Of a stretch of 6,619 nt of DNA, positions 1 through 6,428 are shown one piece after another; the stretch's first letter is position 1, and every line of letters starts with the position of its first letter. Source of the stretch: Caryophanales bacterium (lineage in GTDB: Bacteria; Bacillota_I; Bacilli_A; RFN20; CAG-288). The notes beneath the pieces are model-generated. The model saw only the letters and a list, made by a program, of their open reading frames with translations. It did not search any database and had not been told where the DNA came from. The translations under genes were made by a program, and so were the position numbers. The stretch is taken from NCBI GenBank assembly GCA_021621525.1, contig JAJVUU010000082.1, positions 1 to 6,619 on the forward strand. Direction: 5' to 3'.

Positions 1-26
1 AAAAGTGCCGATTTTTCGGCACTTTT
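1..26 (-). terminator. Perfect hairpin with T-tract just downstream of tnpB
   Basis: AAAAGTGCCGA (1-11) and TCGGCACTTTT (16-26) form a perfect 11-bp stem around a 4-nt loop. It begins 12 nt after the tnpB stop codon on the minus strand. The GC core followed by four T residues on either strand gives the form of a short bidirectional intrinsic terminator. The T-tract may continue beyond the window edge, so its strength cannot be judged. It could instead be a hairpin between tnpB and tnpC that tunes transposase expression. Confidence 0.55.
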
Positions 27-38
27 CGTATGATTCCG

Positions 39-374
39 TCAGAACAGCCTCTGCGTAATGGTTCCTCCGTTCTCTATCTTCTTCACGACCGACATGCCAT
101 CAAGTATGGAAGCGAGCTGGCCATAGTCGATCAGCGACGTCTTACCCTTCTCGGGCCACTGGAACCTTCCGTATGTGAGTTTCTTCGTGAGAAGGTATAT
201 GCACCCCTCCTCGGCGCACAGCATCTTGATCGTCTTCCTGTTGGCGGAGCAGAAGAGATGGATGGTGTTCTCCTTTGGACTGCCTGCCAGGACGAACAGG
301 CCCTGGATGCCATACCTCATGTCCGTCGTTCCCGGATAGAGATATATCTCCTCGGCCTTTTCAATCGTCAGCAT
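39..374 (-). CDS. tnpB: IS66 family accessory protein TnpB (IS66 Orf2-like)
   Basis: A 111-residue protein of the size typical for IS66 TnpB (about 110-120 aa). The family pattern is clear: an N-terminal YLYPGTTDMRYGIQGL segment (the usual G-x-TDMR-x-G-x-x-GL signature), a central IHLFCSANRKTIKML segment (the F-C-x-x-R-x-x-x-K-x-L signature), then GCIYLLTKKLTYGRFQWP. TnpB is needed for efficient IS66 transposition along with TnpA and TnpC, but its biochemical role is not settled. The ATG at 374 is preceded by AGGAG (384-388) at a 9-nt spacing, and the start lies inside the 3' end of tnpA (14-bp overlap), which suggests translational coupling. The gene appears intact. A hairpin follows the stop codon by 12 nt. 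Confidence 0.93.
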   Translation of the reverse strand: MLTIEKAEEIYLYPGTTDMRYGIQGLFVLAGSPKENTIHLFCSANRKTIKMLCAEEGCIYLLTKKLTYGRFQWPEKGKTSLIDYGQLASILDGMSVVKKIENGGTITQRLF

Positions 375-711
375 GGGACATCGCTCCTATGACGGCGGCC
401 AGGGAGCCTGCCTCTCCTTCGATGGATACTCCGCCGACCGATATCCTGCAGGTCTCTGCCCTGATCTTCTTTGCAGACCTCAGGTTCTGTCTTATGGCCA
501 TCCTTTCAGGTACGACGGAACGCTGTCCGCTTCCGTATTTCTTCAGCCAGCCGAACAGGGTGTTGTCAGGGATGCCCTTTTCACGTGCATAAGCACTTGT
601 CGATGCATATTCCCCGATTCTTGCCTCATAGTCTTCCACAACGGACTTCTTGAAGTCTTCCCTATATGTCCTTGGTCTGTGGCATCTTGTCGATTTGTTT
701 TCTTCTTCCAT
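361..711 (-). CDS. tnpA: IS66 family accessory protein TnpA (HTH, IS66 Orf1-like)
   Basis: A 116-residue small basic protein. Residues about 14-60 form a helix-turn-helix of the IS3/IS66 OrfA type: RTYREDFKKSVVEDYE, then an alanine/serine-rich turn (YASTSAYAREKGI) and the recognition-helix signature DNTLFGWLKKYG. A C-terminal strand-like stretch (RISVGGVSIEGEAGSLAAVI) matches the short C-terminal module of IS66 TnpA proteins. It presumably binds DNA and assists transposition. The ATG at 709-711 has a strong AGGAGG (721-726) 9 nt upstream. It is the first gene of the element and overlaps tnpB by 14 bp. No frameshift or internal stop is seen, so this half of the element looks potentially functional. 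Confidence 0.9.
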   Translation of the reverse strand: MEEENKSTRCHRPRTYREDFKKSVVEDYEARIGEYASTSAYAREKGIPDNTLFGWLKKYGSGQRSVVPERMAIRQNLRSAKKIRAETCRISVGGVSIEGEAGSLAAVIGAMSHADD

Positions 712-789
712 GTTGTCTGTCCTCCTGGAATGGCAATAGGATAGACAAAATGGAGTGGTTTCAAAAGGCGTGATTGAAATTCAGCATAC
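712..789 (-). repeat. Probable IS66 terminal region (IS end plus tnpA leader)
   Basis: About 78 bp between the tnpA start and the point where GH3 homology ends. It should contain the element's terminal inverted repeat and the tnpA leader with its AGGAGG. On the minus strand it begins GTATGCTGAATTTCAATCAC. The partner repeat is outside the window, so the exact tip and the target duplication cannot be confirmed. The TGA that ends the truncated GH3 frame (781-783) falls inside this IS-derived segment under the 789 boundary. Confidence 0.5.
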
Positions 790-3384
790 GATACGATTGC
801 TAAGCATCGGATCTTCAGACATATATTCGGAATTACGGCCATTGTAAGCATGTCTATGCAAAGTCAAGCCAGCACCCCAGACAGTGATAGCAGGAGCGTT
901 ATTGACCTTTTGCAACCAAAGTCCACCTTCACCTTCGACAACACCCCACTCATGAGCCAATTCGGGATCAAAACTGGAGCCAAGTAAGGTATTTGATGCA
1001 ACATTAAGAGCTAAAGTTTTTCCATCTCCTTCAGTCTTCTCGCACTTGATACGTTGAGAATAACCGGCAACACTCTCAGATTGTTTGCTTACCGGGTTTC
1101 CGATAGCAGTAAACGTTCTGGAAGAACCACCAGACTGGAACTGACTGGCGGCAGCTTCCGGAAGATCGATAGCAGCAGCAACAGCCTGCCATTGTTCGGA
1201 ATGAATGTTAGAGAAAGCTTCCGGATCAGAAACAGCCAAAGACTGAATCCACTGATAGACCGTCTGACCTTCCTTTAAGCCGGCTGGCATAGTGCCTTTG
1301 AGACTGGCCCACTTAGATTCATCGGCAGAAGGCGTGATTTTATACTGAGCACTGATAAGTTCAGTCAGCCATTCTGTCTCCCTCTTGGCACCCTTGATAG
1401 TGAATGGTGCCTCGCTTTGAATACCACTATTGTTGGTATAGCTAGTATAGTTCTTAGGGAACGTTCCAGCCCAATCCTGACGAGAAAGATAAGTGACCGT
1501 ATCATCTCCGAGATAGTAATTGATATCAGAATTCTGAAGCTGGTTCTTTACTTCGACACCATTGGAGTTGGCAAAAGCAGTGTTGTTGAATGAATCAAGT
1601 TTCCAAGTCGCACATTCATTGGAAGTTGTTGTTTCATCAGTATTATGTCCCTGCTTGGCAAGAACGTTGTTGACAGCCTCATGAGCACCTGCTGCAGCGG
1701 TGAAATAATAATCACCATCATCAAGGATATAAGCACCCTTATTGTTCAAAGCGGAAGAGTCCCAGCTTGCCAAATATCTTGTAGGAAGAGAGATAGTAAC
1801 TTCCTTCGTCTTACCGGCTTCGACATGGACCCTCTTGGAATTGAGGAAATCAACAGCAGATTTTTCAACTTTATGCTCTTTGTCATAATCCGTATATGGT
1901 TTACTGACATAAAGCTGTGCAGTGAAATCAGCATCTTCTGTACCTTCATTCTTAACTGAAATTCTTGCTATAGTCTTGCCGTTCTCACTTAAATCGACAT
2001 CGATACTGTCAATCGTCTGAGAATACGGAACATAAGAAAGACCATGTCCGAAGGAAAAGACGACTTCATCAGAATAATTCCAATTGCTTCCTTTCTTAGA
2101 AGAACCTACTGTAGAAGTAGCCTTCGAAGATTCCGGGTTAGCTTTGGAATCATAGTAACGAGTCTCATAATATTTGTAACCAACATAGATGCCTTCAGCT
2201 TCTACGATATAATGGTCTGCATAATAACCACCATTTCCGACTTTGTCAATTCCTCTACCAAGAGGATCGGTGAAATTCAGAATGGTATCTGTATCAGCAT
2301 AATGCTGTTCGCCCATATTGATGGAGGCAGGCGTATAGCTGTTATCGTAGACGTAAGTATCAGTCAAACCACCAGTAGCATTGGCTTTACCAGCAATGAC
2401 ATTGGCAATACCTTGATACTGCCAATCGTTTGGAATTCCACAGAAACCAATGGCATCGACTTCATATTCTCCGCCTTTTTGGACAAGCGGACCAAGTTCC
2501 ATAGCATTTGCAGAAACAATAAGAACCACAACCTTGGAACATTTTTCCTTGGCGAGTTTGACAATCTTCAATTCATCAGTAGAAAGAGCAAGCGGATCTT
2601 CAGCTCCGGTTGCAGAATCAACTTTATAGTTGTTTCCTTCACCGCCACCACGTCCAAGAGCAACAATGGCAGTCGTATTGGTCTTATCGATGTTCCAGCT
2701 TCCAACATTCTCATCAGTCGGCGCCTTTTCGGGAATCTCATAATTGATTTCAGACCACGGATTTTGATTACCGCCAAAGCCTCCACCATTGGTAGGGCCT
2801 GTCATTTTGCCAGTAAAATGTTCAGATTTGACAGTATCATTGACCGAAATCCCATCGATATTTTCAAACGCATCATGAAGCGTAGTCTGTTCGAAATAAG
2901 CTTCGTAATGCTTGACTCCTCCCCATCCGGCAACATCACCAGTGATATTGCCAGCAACAACTCCAGTATGACTGGAAGGCATATTGAAAGCATTCCAACC
3001 AAAGAGAGCTATTTTCTTTCCAGAATCAGACTTGTTCAAAGGCAAAGCCTGATTATCATTCTTCAGCAAAGCAAAGCCTTCCTCACCTTGCTTAATAGCA
3101 TGATTTTTCAGCCTTTGAGCATATTCCTGAATCGTTTTGTCCTGAGTCTGATAAGAGGTTCCTTTTTTATAAGAATACCCTTCAAAAGAACCTGGAATCG
3201 TATAGCCAGGGACTATTTCATCCCAGTCCTTATACTCCGTACGATCGGCATTGAACCATCCGTCCATCCAGCCAACAGCAAGCGGCGATTTTGCAACGGA
3301 ATAACCAGCCGCCGTCATGGCAAGGAGAGAGGCAGTAGTGGCAACAGTACCACGCATGACATGTCTAAGCGATTTTTGCTTCAT
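781..3384 (-). pseudogene. Exported circularly permuted GH3 beta-glucosidase, 3' end lost to IS66 insertion
   Basis: An 867-residue open frame of glycoside hydrolase family 3, whose retaining enzymes usually remove terminal beta-glucose (or xylose) residues. Residues 1-31 look like a signal peptide or membrane anchor: basic start (K2, K4, R7, R11), hydrophobic core to about 30, and a possible cut after SVA. Domain order is reversed relative to classical GH3: GH3_C-like sandwich (about 90-450, starting EGFALLKNDNQALPL and ending FSFGHGLSYVPYS), FnIII-like domain (about 455-590, NEGTEDADFTAQLYVSKPY), linker, then the start of the GH3_N barrel (from about 655, YLSRQDWAGTFP). The frame ends at WGAGLTLHRHAYNGRN (836-851) and SEDPMLSN (856-863), followed by only RIVC and a stop. 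In the family a further 150 residues or more follow, including the Lys-His pair and the nucleophilic Asp; all are missing. An intact member would probably exceed 1000 aa. The end coincides with the IS66 tip, so insertional truncation is the simplest explanation and catalysis is very unlikely. Substrate is inferred only. Confidence 0.9.
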
Positions 3385-3398
3385 CAATTTAACCTCCT
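3385..3398 (-). promoter_or_regulatory. GH3 ribosome binding site; favours ATG 3384 over TTG 3387
   Basis: AGGAGG (3393-3398) lies 8 nt upstream of the ATG at 3382-3384 and only 5 nt upstream of an in-frame TTG at 3385-3387. Spacing and codon preference both favour the ATG. The protein then begins MKQKSLRHV, one residue shorter than the longest open frame. Confidence 0.8.
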
Positions 3399-3471
3399 GA
3401 AGTTTTCATAAACTGATTGCATTTTGTAGAATAAACCCGATAAAACCACAAAAGCCGATGGCCTCAATATC

Positions 3472-3483
3472 TAAAGCGCTTTA
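3472..3483. promoter_or_regulatory. Perfect 12-bp palindrome TAAAGCGCTTTA (LacI/CcpA-like operator)
   Basis: TAAAGCGCTTTA is a perfect palindrome centred on CG, 88 bp upstream of the GH3 start. The AAGCGCTT core is typical of operators bound by LacI/GalR-family regulators, and CcpA cre sites share that core. The outer TG and CA of a canonical cre are absent here, so a pathway-specific LacI-type regulator is as likely as CcpA. It lies downstream of the proposed GH3 promoter, where a bound protein could block elongation, or it may overlap an unrecognised promoter. A TTGACG hexamer sits nearby at 3499-3504, but no good -10 follows it. Confidence 0.5.
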
Positions 3484-3543
3484 TTCCACACTCGTTTTCG
3501 TCAATAATACCATAAGAACAAATGCTAGCTTTGAACCACCTTT

Positions 3544-3572
3544 ATCTTATAAATTTTGATTGATTTAATCAA
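3544..3572 (-). promoter_or_regulatory. Candidate promoter for the GH3 gene
   Basis: On the minus strand TTGATT (-35, 3567-3572) is followed after 17 bp by TAAGAT (-10, 3544-3549) in an AT-rich stretch. A TATAAG at 3546-3551 is an alternative -10 with short spacing. The -35 abuts an operator-like site at 3572-3587 and lies within a 15-bp inverted repeat (3559-3573). The implied leader is about 150 nt long. Other weak candidates exist closer to the gene, so this assignment is tentative. Confidence 0.35.
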
Positions 3573-3587
3573 TGTTTGCGGTTACAT
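3572..3587. promoter_or_regulatory. Operator-like site ATGTTTGCGGTTACAT (copy 1)
   Basis: ATGT...ACAT ends flank a CG-containing core. The ten bases GCGGTTACAT (3578-3587) recur exactly, in opposite orientation, at the GH78 promoter (6411-6420). The architecture fits a LacI/GalR-family operator. It touches the -35 of the candidate GH3 promoter, where a bound repressor would interfere with polymerase. Confidence 0.45.
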
Positions 3588-3685
3588 AGATAAAAACGTT
3601 GAAAATCAAGCTTGTTTTTAACAACAATCAATCACAAATGAGCATTATCAAACAAATTCAAATATGTTCTAAAATAACATCTGCA

Positions 3686-3707
3686 ATTTTGAATGGGGTT
3701 TCAAAAT
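3686..3707. repeat. Inverted repeat with 8-bp arms, 6-nt loop TGGGGT
   Basis: ATTTTGAA (3686-3693) and TTCAAAAT (3700-3707) are perfect inverted repeats separated by TGGGGT. The arms are AT-rich and no T-tract follows on either strand, so it is not a good terminator. It could be a regulator binding site or a chance palindrome in AT-rich DNA. Confidence 0.4.
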
Positions 3708-3731
3708 GACGACTCAGTAAAAAAACTATGA

Positions 3732-3764
3732 ATAAAAAATGGACTCTGCATCATCACAGAATCC
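3732..3764 (-). terminator. Intrinsic terminator of the GH78 gene
   Basis: On the minus strand GGATTCTG (3757-3764) pairs with CAGAGTCC (3741-3748) to give an 8-bp stem with one G-U pair and an 8-nt loop, followed directly by ATTTTTTATT. It starts about 28 nt after the GH78 stop codon. It should separate GH78 transcription from GH3, so the two genes are probably separate units. Confidence 0.8.
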
Positions 3765-3791
3765 AGTAGTGATCAAAAAAGCAAGCCACCA

Positions 3792-6356
3792 TTACAAATT
3801 GGCACAATTTATGGCAAAGTCATATTTCCCGTACCCGACCTCCTGTTCCTTTCCATCCGGAAGGACGACATGGCAGGATGCAGACATCGGAACCTCGACA
3901 TGAAGATGGAATTCATCTCCCTTCTTCTCATAGGAAAGACGAATCCAACCATAGGGAGTCAAAGTGGAAGTGCTGCAGGACGGAATGTCCTTGCAAAGGA
4001 CAGGCTTCACTTCAAAACGGCGGTATCCCGGTTTTAGGATTCTAAGACCGGCAAGCCTCGTATAGAGGAACTCTCCGACGCTTCCGGAAGCATAGTGATC
4101 AAAGGAGACCATATTCCCCGTCCCATCCTTGGATGGCCTGCAGGTACCATCGGGTAGCATGCCGTCGAATTTCTCCCAGATGGTCGTGCCACCGACAGAG
4201 ACGTTGTAAAGCCATGAAGGAGCCTTGGTGTTAAGAAGCATCTTATAGGCAACGTCCGCATATCCGTTGTCAGCCAGGACAAAGAGGATATATGGTGTTC
4301 CCGGAAATCCGGTACCGATGCAGTAATCATTCTTTTCAATCATGCTGACAAGGTTCTTCAAAGCATTTTCCTTCTCTTTTCCTTCAAGCATGTCAAAGGC
4401 AAGAGGAAGGACATATCCGGTCTGGAATTCCTTCTTCTTCAGCTTTCCTTCCTTCATGAAGACGGAGGTATAGGCCTTGGCTACCTTCTTGGAAAGATTG
4501 TCATAATAGAGAGCATCATCCTTCTTTCCAAGGATTGAGGCAATCTCAGAAAGCATGGATGCACAGTGTTTGAAGGAAGCAGTGGCCGTATACTTGGATC
4601 TTTTCTGCCAGGCGGTCATCCTGTCGTCATCCGGTGCAACCCAGTCTCCGAAATGGAAGAAGAAAGGTGTATGCCAGATGTAACGGTACTTTCCGATTCC
4701 CCAGATGTTGGACCAGAATTTCTGTGCCTTGACATAACGCTTCATGTTCTCATACATGGAAGCAAGGATTTCCTTGTCACCGAAGGCCAGATAAAGCGTA
4801 TAAGGGACAGTGATGACGCAATCGCTCCAGAAGTCGATGGCCATGTTCGGCATCGTAAAAGGAAAACCGAATCCATTGGCAGGAACGGTATTCGGAATTC
4901 CTCCGCCTCTGAACTGTTCTGCTTTGACATCCTTCAGCCACTTCTTCAAGAAGCGATGGATCTGGAAATCATAGGAAGCCGTCGGAGCAAAGATGGAGAT
5001 ATCACCCGTCCATCCCATACGCTCGTCTCTCTGCGGACAGTCGGTAGGGATGTCTTCGAAATTGTTCCTGGCTGACCAATGGATGTTGCTGTCAAGCTGG
5101 TTGAGCATCTCATTGGAGCAGGAGAATGTTCCGGTTTCCTCAATCTTGCTGGTCAGATGATAGCAGATGACATCGACATCTTCCGGCTTGATTCCTTCGA
5201 TGGTGATATAACGGAATCCCATATAGGTGAACTCAGGCGTATAGTCCTGTTCTCCCTCCACGCAGGTATAAGCCAAGGAAGCCTTGGCCGTCCTGAGAAG
5301 AGAGAGGTCAAGCTCTCCGTTCTTAAGAAGGACTTCGGCATGCCTGACAACAATCTTCTGGCCTTTTTTGGCCTTCTTGATATGAAGATGAATGATGCCG
5401 GCGATGTTCTGCTTGAAATCGTAACGGTATTTTCCGTTGATTTCCACTATGTCACAAGGCTTCATCTCCCTGTCGATGACGATATCGGAAGAATAATCGG
5501 CGATGATGGAAGGATGGATCCTGAGATTCTCCTTTTCGGCCTTATGATACTTCAACGAATCATAGGAAACCGTGGCATCGAATTCTTCGCCGTCATATAG
5601 CTCGGCTGTTTTATAAGGTCCATCCATACAGACGTCAAAGGATTCGTCACTGCAGATCATCTCCTTGCTTCCGTCTTCATAGGTGATTTCAAGTTCAAGA
5701 AGAAGAGCTTGTCTATCTCCATACACTCTGTTCACCCTGGTATAGATGAAGCTTCCGACAGCCCATCCGCCGGCAACGTTGACAATGAGTTCGTTCTCTC
5801 CATCCGAAAGCAAATCACTGACATCATAGCTTTGATACATCAGATTGCTCTCATAGGATGTAAAGCCAGGTTTGAGGAAGGCGTCACCGACCTTCTTTCC
5901 ATTGAGATCGATGCGATAGACGCCAAGAGCCGTGGCAAAGATCCTGGCAGAAACAAGTCTCTTGTCCAAAGAAAACTTTCTTCGGAAAGTCATGACCTTC
6001 GGAGAAGTCTTCTTTTCCGTGAAATGGTATTGGGAATCCGTGATCCACGAAGCCTTCCATGGAGAAGACATCTTTCCGGTAGTGAAGACAATCTTCTTCT
6101 CAGCTTCCGTTCCATTACTGGAAAAGCAATGAAGGGTTGCCTCGTATTCCGTATCCGGTGTCAGTTCCGTTCCGTCATACACCAGGGAAACCTCATCCTT
6201 CAGCTCCTTAACATAGCCGTTTGACAAGGTAAAAAGAGCATGGTCGATACTAGATTCGTCATCACTCTCATAAAAGAAAGTGAACCGAGGATGTCTCTCG
6301 TCCGTGACACAGCCTTTTTCAAGTCCCTCTACCATAAAATGATGAATCGATATCAT
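3792..6356 (-). CDS. Glycoside hydrolase family 78 alpha-L-rhamnosidase, cytoplasmic
   Basis: An 854-residue inverting glycosidase that releases terminal alpha-L-rhamnose from plant glycosides or pectin-derived oligosaccharides. Domains in order: an Ig/FnIII-like N-terminal module (about 1-100, closing with KIVFTTG and then WKASWI), the bacterial rhamnosidase N-domain (about 120-290, GVYRIDLNGKKVGDAFLKPG), a concanavalin-like domain (about 310-410, ending FTYMGFRYITIEG), the (alpha/alpha)6 catalytic barrel (about 415-755) and a C-terminal beta-sandwich (about 757-840). Family catalytic signatures are intact: DCPQRDERMGWTGD (439-452) with the acidic cluster that includes the general acid, and GGTTIWEKF with Glu728 as the expected general base, followed by SFDHYASGSVGEFLY. 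Length is normal for GH78. There is no signal peptide or transmembrane segment, so it should act on imported substrates. The start is ATG 6356 rather than ATG 6374 because only the former has a well-placed ribosome binding site. Which aglycone or linkage it prefers cannot be read from the sequence. Confidence 0.93.
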   Translation of the reverse strand: MISIHHFMVEGLEKGCVTDERHPRFTFFYESDDESSIDHALFTLSNGYVKELKDEVSLVYDGTELTPDTEYEATLHCFSSNGTEAEKKIVFTTGKMSSPWKASWITDSQYHFTEKKTSPKVMTFRRKFSLDKRLVSARIFATALGVYRIDLNGKKVGDAFLKPGFTSYESNLMYQSYDVSDLLSDGENELIVNVAGGWAVGSFIYTRVNRVYGDRQALLLELEITYEDGSKEMICSDESFDVCMDGPYKTAELYDGEEFDATVSYDSLKYHKAEKENLRIHPSIIADYSSDIVIDREMKPCDIVEINGKYRYDFKQNIAGIIHLHIKKAKKGQKIVVRHAEVLLKNGELDLSLLRTAKASLAYTCVEGEQDYTPEFTYMGFRYITIEGIKPEDVDVICYHLTSKIEETGTFSCSNEMLNQLDSNIHWSARNNFEDIPTDCPQRDERMGWTGDISIFAPTASYDFQIHRFLKKWLKDVKAEQFRGGGIPNTVPANGFGFPFTMPNMAIDFWSDCVITVPYTLYLAFGDKEILASMYENMKRYVKAQKFWSNIWGIGKYRYIWHTPFFFHFGDWVAPDDDRMTAWQKRSKYTATASFKHCASMLSEIASILGKKDDALYYDNLSKKVAKAYTSVFMKEGKLKKKEFQTGYVLPLAFDMLEGKEKENALKNLVSMIEKNDYCIGTGFPGTPYILFVLADNGYADVAYKMLLNTKAPSWLYNVSVGGTTIWEKFDGMLPDGTCRPSKDGTGNMVSFDHYASGSVGEFLYTRLAGLRILKPGYRRFEVKPVLCKDIPSCSTSTLTPYGWIRLSYEKKGDEFHLHVEVPMSASCHVVLPDGKEQEVGYGKYDFAINCANL

Positions 6357-6369
6357 AGGAAATACCTCT
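6357..6369 (-). promoter_or_regulatory. GH78 ribosome binding site; favours ATG 6356
   Basis: On the minus strand AGAGG (6365-6369) lies 8 nt before the ATG at 6354-6356, giving a protein beginning MISIHHFMVEG. An upstream in-frame ATG at 6372-6374 would add MKEVFP but lacks a comparable Shine-Dalgarno sequence, and the AGAGG would lie within its coding region. The shorter start is preferred. Confidence 0.7.
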
Positions 6370-6399
6370 TTCATGAAATCTTATAAAACCAAGAACAGC

Positions 6400-6428
6400 A
6401 TTATAAGAAAATGTAACCGCTTCACATC
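6400..6428 (-). promoter_or_regulatory. Promoter of the GH78 gene
   Basis: A perfect -10 TATAAT occurs on the minus strand at 6400-6405. The -35 region 16-17 bp further upstream (ATGTGA or GATGTG, 6422-6428) is a poor match to TTGACA. That fits a promoter that is weak or regulated. The expected transcript start near 6393 gives a leader of about 37 nt. The operator-like site 6411-6427 occupies the spacer and -35. Confidence 0.55.
6411..6427. promoter_or_regulatory. Operator-like site ATGTAACCGCTTCACAT (copy 2)
   Basis: ATGT...ACAT ends surround AACCGCTT, a core resembling LacI-family and cre operators. The first ten bases are the exact reverse complement of GCGGTTACAT in the GH3 upstream region (3578-3587). 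The site covers the spacer and -35 region of the GH78 promoter, the classic position for a repressor. The match to the CcpA cre consensus is good on one half (core CG, T and the WCA end) and poor on the other. Confidence 0.5.

Larger units (their letters stand above)
1..789 (-). mobile_element. IS66-family insertion sequence, partial (tnpA-tnpB end)
   Basis: This is the upstream end of an IS66-family element. It carries the two small accessory genes in the usual order tnpA then tnpB, both on the minus strand and overlapping. The third gene expected in this family, the large DDE transposase tnpC, would lie beyond the left edge and is not visible. The right boundary is inferred, not proven. The GH3 reading frame that abuts the element loses homology within the last few codons before 781, and the minus strand reads GTATGCTGAATT from 789, which resembles the GTA start common at IS66 ends; a start at 795 (GTATCGTATG) is also possible. 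IS66 elements normally create 8-bp target duplications, which cannot be checked because the other end is absent. The element is inserted in the same direction as the gene it interrupts. Confidence 0.85.
3385..3791. other. Intergenic region between GH78 and GH3 genes
   Basis: About 400 bp without a credible gene. From right to left it holds the GH78 terminator (3732-3764), a hairpin with 8-bp arms (3686-3707), an AT-rich stretch with no feature I recognise (about 3588-3685), the operator-like site at 3572-3587, a 15-bp inverted repeat (3559-3573), the proposed GH3 promoter, the TAAAGCGCTTTA palindrome and the GH3 ribosome binding site. The only long open frame entering it is an antisense shadow of GH3. 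Confidence 0.8.

Noticed and set aside
30..392. 120-codon plus-strand frame opposite tnpB
   Set aside because: The minus-strand frame has clear IS66 TnpB signatures; this one has none and reads through the tnpB/tnpA overlap.
543..851. 102-codon minus-strand frame spanning the GH3/IS66 junction
   Set aside because: It is in a different frame from both GH3 and tnpA, crosses the IS boundary and has no recognisable family, so it is a chance junction frame rather than a fusion gene.
2044..3411. 455-codon plus-strand open frame opposite the GH3 gene
   Set aside because: It is entirely antisense to a well-supported GH3 gene, has no recognisable domain and low-complexity composition (rich in I, S, R and F). 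It runs through the GH3 ribosome binding site and is a codon-bias shadow.
3461..3504. Alternative GH3 promoter using TTGACG (3499-3504)
   Set aside because: The -35 is good, but no -10 hexamer lies at 16-18 bp; that position is occupied by the TAAAGCGCTTTA palindrome.
5079..6224. Two plus-strand frames of about 170 codons opposite GH78
   Set aside because: Both lie wholly antisense to the GH78 gene, without domain resemblance or convincing ribosome binding sites.
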